A DNA stretch of 39,159 nt. Source: JADLGF01 sp020849415. Its GTDB lineage: Bacteria > Chloroflexota > Chloroflexia > Thermomicrobiales > UBA6265. Below are positions 33,978 to 39,159 of the stretch, in pieces. Position 1 is the first letter of the stretch. Every line of letters starts with the position of its first letter. The position numbers and the translations under genes are program-made. The stretch lies in contig JAPXTJ010000010.1 of assembly GCA_033812595.1 (NCBI GenBank), positions 1 to 39,159 of the forward strand, written 5' to 3'. The notes under the pieces were generated by a model. It saw only the letters and a list, made by a program, of their open reading frames with translations, had not been told where the DNA came from and did not search any database.

Positions 33978-33983
33978 ATTATA
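33978..33983 (-). promoter_or_regulatory. Perfect TATAAT -10 element, probable rpsF promoter
   Basis: TATAAT on -, 118 bases before the rpsF start codon. The -35 region at 17 bases is poor. Expected transcription start at about 33971 lies inside the 5' strand of the terminator stem, so rpsF transcripts from this site would lack an intact terminator. Confidence 0.5.
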
Positions 33984-33999
33984 GCACGCGCGGGACTCC

Positions 34000-34027
34000 G
34001 GTTCCGGGTATTCGGTTCCGGGTTCCG
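34000..34027. repeat. Short imperfect GGTTCCG heptamer array
   Basis: Three GGTTCCG units with one degenerate step (GGGTATTC). They are the inverted counterpart of the GGAACCC array at 34206-34254 and frame the hairpin repeat between them. Confidence 0.6.
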
Positions 34028-34079
34028 CGTGGGTCTGCCCGTGCGGCAGTTGGATGTTGTTTCCAAGGGTAACAAACCT

Positions 34080-34179
34080 CGGCTAAGTCAGCCGAAAACC
34101 CTTCGGGGTTGAGGCTGAGTGACGCCCAACTCAGTGCCGGAGGCACTTCCGTCCCCAGCCTTATGCTTCGAGCATAAGG
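34080..34179. repeat. Hairpin-array intergenic repeat, copy B
   Basis: Hairpins at 34080-34084/34090-34094, 34097-34101/34106-34110 (TTCG loop), 34115-34120/34129-34134, 34133-34138/34142-34147 (GGA loop) and 34159-34167/34171-34179 (9 bp, TCG loop). The last two match copy A at 27524-27567 in loop, spacing and flanks, with stem bases changed in pairs. Located between the ligase stop and the rpsF promoter. Confidence 0.75.
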
Positions 34180-34205
34180 GCCACCAATCCTCGACACTTG
34201 CCACC

Positions 34206-34256
34206 GGAACCCGGAACCCGGAACCCGGAACCCGGAACCCGGAACCCGGAACCCGG
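34206..34256. repeat. Seven perfect GGAACCC tandem repeats
   Basis: Seven uninterrupted 7-base units (34206-34254) plus GG abut the stop codon of the cysteine ligase gene at 34257. On - they read GGGTTCC and would be in its 3' UTR. Unit length and lack of spacers exclude a CRISPR. Confidence 0.9.
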
Positions 34257-35453
34257 TTACGCTCCCAGCGTCAGGCCAAGGACATCGGCCAGATCACGCA
34301 ACGTGCGCTGGGCGTCGCGGACTCCGTCTTCCTCGGGTGCTTCGAGAATGACCTGCGCGATCTCCTTCAGGGCCGCGATCGCGCCCGGAAGATCGAGATC
34401 GTCCTCCATGGCGTTGATGAAGCGTTCCCGCTGCAGGGTGACATCGAGTTCGTCGCCAATACCGTAGCCCGGGAATTCGGCAGCTTCGCGCAGATCGTCG
34501 GCGAGCGCCTCGTAATCAGGCATCTCGTCGTCCATGAACTCCCACGCAGTCCGGTAGTGGTGATCGTGCAGGTAGAGGCGAATAGCATCGGCCGAGTATT
34601 CCTGGAGCAAATCGCGGGCGAGCACCAGATTGCCGAGCGACTTGCTCATTTTCTCGCCCTGATACTCGACCATGGCGATGTGCATCCAGTAACGCACGAA
34701 CGGCTCAACGCCCGTGGCCTTCTCGGTTTGGGCGATTTCACACTCGTGGTGCGGAAAGACGAGATCGCCACCCCCGCCGTGGATATCGATGGTGTTGCCG
34801 AGGTAAGCAGTGCTCATGGCGCTGCACTCGATGTGCCAGCCGGGTCGCCCCGGTCCCCACGGCGACTCCCACGTCGGTTCGCCCGGCGCGGCGGCCTGCC
34901 AGAGGATGAAATCGAGCGGATCGCGCTTGTTTGGATCGTTCGGGGTGTTGCCCCGTTCGTTGGCGATCGGCAGCATTTCGGCGCGCGGAATGTGGCTGAG
35001 CTTGCCGAAATCGGGATCGGAATCGACCGAGAAATAGACGCTGCCGTTGCTTTCGTAGGCGTGGCCGTTGGCGATCAACGCTTCGATCAGCTCGACCATT
35101 TGCGGCACGTGCTCGGTGGCCTTGGTGTAGTGATCGAAATCGACGGCGTTGAGATCGCGGAGGTCGGCCAGCAACCGGGCAGTTTCCCGCTGCCCAAGTT
35201 CCAGCCAGCCCATGTCGAGCTCTTTGGCCTTGCGCAGGATGTCGTCGTCGATATCGGTGACGTTCTGGACGTACGTGACATCGAGTCCCTGGCGACGAAG
35301 GTAACGGACGAGGACATCGAAGGTCAGGAAGGTGAACGCGTGGCCGATGTGCGTGGTGTCGTACGGAGTTACGCCGCAGACATAGATGCCGACCCGGTTG
35401 TCTACCGCGGTAAGCGGCTCTACCAGCCCTGTCTGCGTGTTGAATAGCCGCAT
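34257..35453 (-). CDS. Cysteinyl-tRNA synthetase-like / MshC-like class I ligase lacking the anticodon-binding domain
   Basis: 398 residues, about 60 shorter than usual CysRS. The Rossmann core has YVCGVTPYDTTHIGHAFTFL with zinc ligand C26 and the HIGH motif at 35-38, GRPGWHIECSAMS, GGGGDLVFPHHECEIAQ and KMSKS at 268-272 (GEKMSKSLGNLVLARDLL). A helical DALR-like part ends the chain; the anticodon-recognition domain is absent. TPYD-x-TH-x-GHA, KMSKSLGNLV and the length resemble MshC, the cysteine:GlcN-inositol ligase of mycothiol synthesis, while GWHIECSAM and HHE-x-EIAQ resemble CysRS. The usual Asn in HHENE is Cys (HHECE). It may be this lineage's CysRS or a non-tRNA ligase. AGGGAG lies before the ATG. 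Confidence 0.8.
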   Translation of the reverse strand: MRLFNTQTGLVEPLTAVDNRVGIYVCGVTPYDTTHIGHAFTFLTFDVLVRYLRRQGLDVTYVQNVTDIDDDILRKAKELDMGWLELGQRETARLLADLRDLNAVDFDHYTKATEHVPQMVELIEALIANGHAYESNGSVYFSVDSDPDFGKLSHIPRAEMLPIANERGNTPNDPNKRDPLDFILWQAAAPGEPTWESPWGPGRPGWHIECSAMSTAYLGNTIDIHGGGGDLVFPHHECEIAQTEKATGVEPFVRYWMHIAMVEYQGEKMSKSLGNLVLARDLLQEYSADAIRLYLHDHHYRTAWEFMDDEMPDYEALADDLREAAEFPGYGIGDELDVTLQRERFINAMEDDLDLPGAIAALKEIAQVILEAPEEDGVRDAQRTLRDLADVLGLTLGA

Positions 35454-35518
35454 GGTTCTCGTCGCTCCCTGGGGTCATCGCTCCAGATGACCGCTCGGCG
35501 TTAGCCGTGTCACCAAAA

Positions 35519-35538
35519 CGGCGCCTGCACCGGCGCCG
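35519..35538 (-). promoter_or_regulatory. Attenuator-like hairpin in the leader of the cysteine ligase gene
   Basis: On -, a 7-bp GC-only stem (35538-35532 with 35525-35519) and six-base loop are followed by TTTT, 66 bases before the start codon. A second hairpin GGTCAT/ATGACC lies between it and the start. No T-box sequence is present in this leader. Confidence 0.4.
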
Positions 35539-35595
35539 GCCATCATCGGTATGCTCATGAAGAGATGCGCGTTCAACACGCGGTCCGTGACCTTT

Positions 35596-35601
35596 AGTAT
35601 A
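35596..35601 (-). promoter_or_regulatory. Candidate -10 element of the cysteine ligase gene
   Basis: TATACT on -, 143 bases before the ligase start. The -35 at 17 bases is weak. It is the best promoter-like site in the divergent gap 35454-35701. Confidence 0.35.
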
Positions 35602-35701
35602 CCCAACTTTCGACGCTGTTCCCGGTGGAAGTGGCGCGGCGAACGTCCGGCGGCGGTCCGCCGCCAGCCGTCCGGGGTACTATGTCTGCTGACACGTTCG
35701 G

Positions 35702-36367
35702 GTGGTCGATTTCGTCAGGCGATTACGGATGCTCCTCAATCCCGCAGGCAATCGAATCAGGCTCGCGCTGCTTCTCGTTACTCTCGCGCTGCTCTCGCCG
35801 GTGGCGGCGTTCGCCCAGGATTCGACGCCCGGTCCGGACGCACCGCCAGCCGCGACGAAATGCTCGGACGGCAAGCTGCGCGTTGGTGATCTGCAGTTTC
35901 TCGACGCCGAATGGACGAAACAGCGCGAGTACCTGAACGCTCGTGCCGTGGAGTGGGAGCCGGACGCGTTTCTCACCCGGCTTCGCGTCAATTGCGGCAT
36001 TCTCGAACCCGGGTTCCGTTGGCGCGGCACCTACTACTCGCCGAGCCAGCAGGCATTCTTCGAAACCGATTCAGGCAACGCCTTCGGCGCTGAATTCGAT
36101 CCGGAGGATGCGGAGCCTTTACCGAATGAACTCCGGTTCGGCGCCGTCTGGCGGGCCTTGATCAAGGCGGGCTACACCGACGATATCCCGCTCACGCCGG
36201 AGATCGGCATCACGCTCCAGGTCAATTCGGAGGCGATGCCGCTCGGTCCCGCCGATGTTCCTGAAAACGCCACGGTCTGCCACGTCGGACTCGACTACTT
36301 CGGCGAGATTCGCGATCTCTTCGTGACGATCGATGATGGCGCCGTGCACCGGCACACCTTCGGGTAG
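35702..36367 (+). CDS. Secreted protein of unknown function
   Basis: 221 residues from a GTG, or 212 from the ATG at 35729; neither has a clear ribosome site. From the ATG the protein has a classical signal peptide (MLLNPAGNRIR, then LALLLVTLALLSPVAAFAQ with an AFA-Q type cleavage site). The mature part has a Pro/Ala linker and three Cys (ATKCSDGK, VNCGIL, TVCHVGL) and Trp/Tyr-rich beta-type segments (GFRWRGTYYSPSQQAFFE). No family is recognised. It is followed 27 bases later by otsB, so it may share its transcript. Confidence 0.75.
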   Translation: MVDFVRRLRMLLNPAGNRIRLALLLVTLALLSPVAAFAQDSTPGPDAPPAATKCSDGKLRVGDLQFLDAEWTKQREYLNARAVEWEPDAFLTRLRVNCGILEPGFRWRGTYYSPSQQAFFETDSGNAFGAEFDPEDAEPLPNELRFGAVWRALIKAGYTDDIPLTPEIGITLQVNSEAMPLGPADVPENATVCHVGLDYFGEIRDLFVTIDDGAVHRHTFG

Positions 36368-36394
36368 CCGGTCAGCGTCGCCAGGAGGCCGCCA

Positions 36395-37222
36395 ATGAAG
36401 CCATCCGCTGAATCGCTCGTAGCGCTGGCGCTGGCCTGCCCACGCCGCGGAGTTGTTTGCGACATCGATGGCACCCTCTCGCCGATCGCTCCGACTCCCG
36501 AAGCGGCCCGGCTCGCTCCGGGCGCTCGTGAGGCGTTGCTACGGTTGACGACACACCTCGATCTCGTGGCGGTAGTCTCGGGCCGGGCCGCGCGCGATGC
36601 GGCCGCGCTCGTGGACGTACCGGGCATCGTGGTTGTCGGGAATCACGGTCTCGAAACGCTCGATGATCATGGCCTGTCGATTCATCCCGACGCGGCGGAG
36701 GTTGTGCCGCGTCTGAAAGAAGCGTTGACCGAATTCCGCAGCCGGATCGAGGCAGACTCGACATTGGCCGGCTCGCTCGTGGAGGACAAGGGCGTTTCCG
36801 CCTCGATTCACTACCGCCTGGTGGAGGATCGACTTCATGCTGAGACCCGGCTCACCGCCTGGGCGTACGAGTTGGCGGAGTCCCTGGGGTTGAAGGTCAC
36901 CTTCGGCCGGCTGGTGATCGAATTACGACCGCCGATCTCGATCAACAAGGGCGCCGCCGTTCGCCGCCTGGTGGATGAGCACGGACTGCAGGGGATGCTG
37001 TTTTTTGGCGATGACGTTACCGACATCGACGGCTTCATCGCCTGTCGGCAACTCCGCGAGGAACGCGAACTCTCGACCTGGGCGATCGGCGTGGCCGATC
37101 CGGAGGCGCGCCCGGATGTCATCGAGCAAGCCGATGCTGCCGTGGAGAGTGTCGATGCCTGTGTGGCGCTCCTGACGGCGACCGCCGACCGGCTCGACTC
37201 CGAACAGAAGGATCATCCATGA
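36395..37222 (+). CDS. otsB: Trehalose-6-phosphate phosphatase OtsB
   Basis: 275 residues. HAD fold with motif I CDIDGTLSPI (D23 nucleophile, D25 acid), motif II AVVSGR, Lys in NKGAAVRRL and motif IV FFGDDVTDIDGF. The cap matches trehalose phosphatases (GNHGLETLDDHG; VEDKGVSASIHYR). It removes phosphate from trehalose-6-phosphate. AGGAGG lies before the ATG. OtsA is not in the window. Its product trehalose feeds TreS and so the GlgE route at 16-21 kb. The stop overlaps the start of the next gene (ATGA). Confidence 0.94.
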   Translation: MKPSAESLVALALACPRRGVVCDIDGTLSPIAPTPEAARLAPGAREALLRLTTHLDLVAVVSGRAARDAAALVDVPGIVVVGNHGLETLDDHGLSIHPDAAEVVPRLKEALTEFRSRIEADSTLAGSLVEDKGVSASIHYRLVEDRLHAETRLTAWAYELAESLGLKVTFGRLVIELRPPISINKGAAVRRLVDEHGLQGMLFFGDDVTDIDGFIACRQLREERELSTWAIGVADPEARPDVIEQADAAVESVDACVALLTATADRLDSEQKDHP

Positions 37223-37746
37223 AGGTGCGGACGCTGGTTTCGGTCGGGTTTTTGCTGGTCATCGCGTTCGGCGCGTTGCTCTCAATAGGCGCCGCGCAAA
37301 CAGGAAAACCAGACGCACCGCTGCCGTGGGACTGGACGCTCGGCTCGCTCCGCGAGTACGCCACGATCACCGTTGGCGATGACGTCCTCGTGGTCGAGAT
37401 CGCGGATGATGGCCTGCTCCGTCAACGCGGCTTGAGTTACCGGGACGGACTCGAACCGGGTACCGGCATGCTCTTCATCTATCCGGACGTGGGGGATCGC
37501 AGCTTCTGGATGAAAGAGATGCGCTTCTGCCTCGACATCATCTGGTTGAGCGACACGGAAGTAGTCGGGGCGGCCGAAGATGCCTGTCCCGAGCCGGGCG
37601 TGCCCGACAATCAACTCGCCCGGTACGTGTCAAATGAGCCGGTAAGGTTCATCCTCGAAGTCCCGGCAAACTGGCTGGCGGAGCGTGGGTACGGTCCCGG
37701 CACCCCGATCGATTTGACCGGCGTTCCATCCGACTCAGGTTCCTGA
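37219..37746 (+). CDS. DUF192 family secreted protein
   Basis: 175 residues. Signal peptide or membrane anchor at the N-terminus (LVSVGFLLVIAFGALLSIGAA). The DUF192 core is clear: VEIADDGLLRQRGLSYRDGL, GTGMLFIYPDVGDRSFWMKEM, FCLDIIWLSDTEVVG and the ending FILEVPANWLAERGYGPG. The family has no settled role. ATGA overlap with otsB couples the two. It ends one base before the end of the convergent translin gene. Confidence 0.92.
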   Translation: MKVRTLVSVGFLLVIAFGALLSIGAAQTGKPDAPLPWDWTLGSLREYATITVGDDVLVVEIADDGLLRQRGLSYRDGLEPGTGMLFIYPDVGDRSFWMKEMRFCLDIIWLSDTEVVGAAEDACPEPGVPDNQLARYVSNEPVRFILEVPANWLAERGYGPGTPIDLTGVPSDSGS

Positions 37747-38397
37747 CTACGGAACGCGCGTGAACGTGGCTTCGGCCTGGCGGAGGGCGCGTTCGAGGCG
37801 ATCCTGGGTCATCGTCAGCGTCAGGTCGTTGCGGGTGCGTTCGAGTACGGCGCGGAACTGATCGGTGGTGCGACGCAGGCCGCCGGTGATGCCATCGGGG
37901 AAATCGACCGTCACGAGCAGATCGTAGGCGTCATCCATAACCGCGAGCAGCGATTCGGCTCGGTCGGTGGCGCCGAGCCGGAGGGCGTCGAGCAGTTCCC
38001 GGCGCAGCTCGCTGGCGGCTTCGGCCAGCGCGTTCAGCCAGGGGGCGTCCTCGATCCCGAGATCGGAGGGTGGGGGAATCGGCGCGCCGATTACCATCGC
38101 CAGCACGATTCGCGCCTCGCCGTACTCCTTCATTGCGTCCTGGACGTACCCCTGCCAGTAGATTTCGGGAAAGGGTTCGAGGTGCGCGACCAACTCCCGG
38201 AGCATCGATTCCGCTTCGGCGAGGCGGTCTGCGGCTTCCTCGAGCTCGTTCCGGTGGATCGCCCGGATGGTGTTGGCGGCGAGGCGGATGATCTGCCGGC
38301 CCTCGTTGAGCGCGCGATCGCGACTGGCGTTGACGGTTTCGAACCGGGCGATGATTTCGCGGCCGATCGGGGCGAGTTCGGGGTGGGTGCGGTGCAT
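37747..38397 (-). CDS. Translin family protein
   Basis: 216 residues, almost entirely helical. The pattern of archaeal and bacterial translin-like proteins is seen: ETVNASRDRALNEGRQIIRLAANTIRAIHRNELEEA, EIYWQGYVQDAMKEYGEARIVLAM, and the C-terminal VDFPDGITGGLRRTTDQFRAVLERTRNDLTL. Eukaryotic translin-TRAX forms an RNase barrel; bacterial homologs are not characterised. The start at 38397 has GAGGGAAAGCC before it; a frame extension upstream is not protein-like. Divergent from the leuS leader promoter. Confidence 0.88.
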   Translation of the reverse strand: MHRTHPELAPIGREIIARFETVNASRDRALNEGRQIIRLAANTIRAIHRNELEEAADRLAEAESMLRELVAHLEPFPEIYWQGYVQDAMKEYGEARIVLAMVIGAPIPPPSDLGIEDAPWLNALAEAASELRRELLDALRLGATDRAESLLAVMDDAYDLLVTVDFPDGITGGLRRTTDQFRAVLERTRNDLTLTMTQDRLERALRQAEATFTRVP

Positions 38398-38443
38398 GGC
38401 TTTCCCTCGGAGCGGACGATCGTACCCAAACATCCTAACCGGT

Positions 38444-38472
38444 TTGACGCCGGGGCAGCGGCTTCGTATACT
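38444..38472 (+). promoter_or_regulatory. Strong sigma-70 type promoter of the leuS leader
   Basis: TTGACG (38444-38449), exactly 17 bases, TATACT (38467-38472). Expected start at about 38479, right before the T-box leader. It is the only clear promoter ahead of the tRNA gene and leuS. Confidence 0.85.
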
Positions 38473-38666
38473 CTTCAACCGCAGCCGGAAACGGCCGCGA
38501 ATACGAGGCTGTGAACGAGAGTAGTAGACGCGCCTTTTCAGCGAGCCGCCGGTTGGTGCGAGGCGGTGGACCAGCGTCGAACTCGCTCGTGAGCCGCAAC
38601 CGTGAAGGTGAGTAGCGGTCGCCGGTTCGCCCCCGATACCGGGCGTTTGAGTGGATCGATCGTCGC

Positions 38667-38742
38667 GGGGCTGTAGCTCATCCGGGAGAGCGCAACACTG
38701 GCAGTGTTGAGGTAAGGGGTTCGAGTCCCCTCAGCTCCACCA
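38667..38742 (+). tRNA. tRNA-Ala (anticodon GGC)
   Basis: 76 bases with CCA encoded (38740-38742). Acceptor GGGGCTG/CAGCTCC has the G3-U70 pair that marks alanine tRNAs; D arm GCTC/GAGC; anticodon stem CAACA 38693-38697 with TGTTG 38705-38709, loop CTGGCAG, anticodon GGC at 38700-38702; five-base variable loop; T arm AGGGG-TTCGAGT-CCCCT; discriminator A. All arms pair, so the gene looks functional. It reads GCC (and GCU). It lies inside the leuS T-box leader, with no own promoter visible and 7-bp direct repeats ATCGATC at 38655-38661 and 38749-38755. Confidence 0.97.
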
Positions 38743-38787
38743 CCACGCATCGATCAACCAGGGTGGTACCGCGGGAATCGCCTTCGA

Positions 38788-38829
38788 AACGGCTTTTCGT
38801 CCCTGTTGCAGGGGCGAAAGCCGTTTTTT
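38788..38829 (+). terminator. Rho-independent terminator of the T-box switch
   Basis: Stem 38788-38803 with 38811-38825 (15 pairs, one bulged T), loop TGTTGCA, then a run of six T (38824-38829). The 5' half contains CGTCCCT, which pairs with the T-box in the alternative antiterminator. It ends 27 bases before leuS. Confidence 0.92.
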
Positions 38830-38856
38830 CATGGTTCAGCAACAGGAGCAATCGCA

Positions 38857-39135
38857 ATGAGCGAATCCACGGCCACCGAACGCCAGCAGGTCGAACGCTA
38901 TCAGGCGCCGCCGACCGAGGCAAAATGGCGCGCGCGCTGGCAGGAAACGAATCTCTATCGCGTGGATGACGACGATCCCCGCCCGAAGTGGTTCTCGCTG
39001 ACCATGTACCCCTATCCGTCGGGCATCCTGCACGTCGGTCACTGGTACGCCTTCGCGGTGCCCGATTCGTTCGCCCGTTTCAAGCGGATGCAGGGTTTTA
39101 ACGTCCTCTTTCCGATGGGCTTCGACGCCTTCGGC
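38857..39135 (+). CDS. leuS: Leucyl-tRNA synthetase, N-terminal part (partial)
   Basis: 93 residues visible. ATG with AGGAG eight bases before it. Opening YQAPPTEAKWRARWQETNLYRV, then YPYPSGILHVGHWYAFAVPD with the HIGH motif as HVGH, and RMQGFNVLFPMGFDAFGL, where LeuRS usually continues PAENAA. It charges tRNA-Leu. The frame ends where adapter sequence begins at 39136, so the next residues (SLIHI) are artificial. The Leu specifier of the leader agrees with this identity. Confidence 0.95.
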
Positions 39136-39159
39136 CTGTCTCTTATACACATCTGACGC
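39136..39159. other. Nextera/Tn5 adapter sequence at the contig end (artefact)
   Basis: The first 19 bases are CTGTCTCTTATACACATCT, the Tn5 mosaic end in reverse orientation, followed by GACGC as in the read-2 Nextera adapter. It interrupts leuS in the middle of a conserved block. This is library sequence left in the assembly and not an insertion of a transposon. Confidence 0.97.

Larger units (their letters stand above)
38479..38829 (+). promoter_or_regulatory. Leucine T-box riboswitch leader of leuS, interrupted by a tRNA gene
   Basis: Stem I base: GGCT 38507-38510 with AGCC 38592-38595; K-turn GTGA/GA; ACGAG 38515-38519 with CTCGT 38586-38590; specifier loop AGTAGTA 38520-38526 opposite GAACTCG 38579-38585; GACGC 38527-38531 with GCGTC 38574-38578; distal part GCCGCC 38545-38550 with the GGTTGGTGCGAG loop region. 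The specifier is CUC (38582-38584), a Leu codon, preceded by GAA as in the loop E fold. A further hairpin lies at 38628-38645. The T-box AACCAGGGTGGTACCGCG is at 38756-38773; its TGGT bulge (38764-38767) fits an A73-CCA end. AGGG 38760-38763 can pair with CCCT 38801-38804 as antiterminator. Known: uncharged tRNA-Leu binding stabilises the antiterminator and turns leuS on. The tRNA-Ala gene 38667-38742 lies inside. Confidence 0.92.

Noticed and set aside
34206..34256. CRISPR array
   Set aside because: Seven-base units without spacers; a simple tandem repeat.
39136..39154. Tn5-type transposon end
   Set aside because: The mosaic end continues with adapter bases and stops at the contig edge, so it is library sequence.

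Overview
The window looks like one end-to-end contig from a high-GC, probably monoderm bacterium of the Chloroflexota, most likely near the Thermomicrobia. This is inferred from the dense GC-rich coding, Ala-Thr-Pro-Val-Ala-Ser-Pro low-complexity secreted segments, a T-box riboswitch, a GlgE-type glucan pathway and hairpin-array intergenic repeats. No rRNA marker is present, so the placement is an inference. The left edge cuts pstB. The right edge cuts leuS and then runs into 24 bases that match the Nextera transposon adapter, so the last 24 bases are library sequence and not genome.

Layout. 1-6.1 kb: end of a phosphate-uptake operon (pstB, phoU), a degenerate receiver protein, an AhpD-like protein and a TrmH/SpoU methyltransferase on +. 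On - there is an ftsY-ffh-glutaredoxin/PDZ-mgtC run (signal recognition particle targeting). 6.3-11.2 kb: a co-directional + run with MFS transporter, LigB/MEMO-like protein, radC, LLM-type flavin oxidoreductase and a second MFS transporter. 11.2-24.2 kb: mreB, followed by an alpha-glucan block. On + are malQ, a GH57 branching enzyme and (after a gap) glgX; on - are glgE, treS and maltokinase. Together these give trehalose -> maltose -> maltose-1-phosphate -> linear alpha-1,4-glucan -> branched glucan, plus debranching and disproportionation. An otsB gene at 36.4 kb adds the last step of trehalose synthesis.

24.2-30.2 kb: a MarR regulator, a NarL-type two-component pair, yajQ, and a phosphatidyltransferase/acyltransferase pair for membrane lipids. 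30.3-34 kb: a membrane-anchored parvulin foldase with very long low-complexity segments, and the rpsF-ssb-rpsR operon. 34.2-38.4 kb: a short cysteinyl-tRNA-synthetase-like ligase, a secreted protein, otsB, a DUF192 protein and a translin-family protein.

The most unusual region is 38.44-38.86 kb. A strong promoter starts a leader that has the features of a leucine T-box riboswitch: K-turn, AGUA/GAA specifier loop with CUC, T-box sequence, antiterminator/terminator and leuS. A complete tRNA-Ala(GGC) gene sits inside that leader, between the specifier Stem I and the antiterminator. It is flanked by 7-bp direct repeats. Processing of the tRNA would cut the sensor away from the switch.

Three intergenic regions carry multi-hairpin repeats. 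Two of them (27.5 and 34.1 kb) share an architecture in which every stem difference is compensated, and the third (21.8 kb) is a 154-bp nested inverted repeat.
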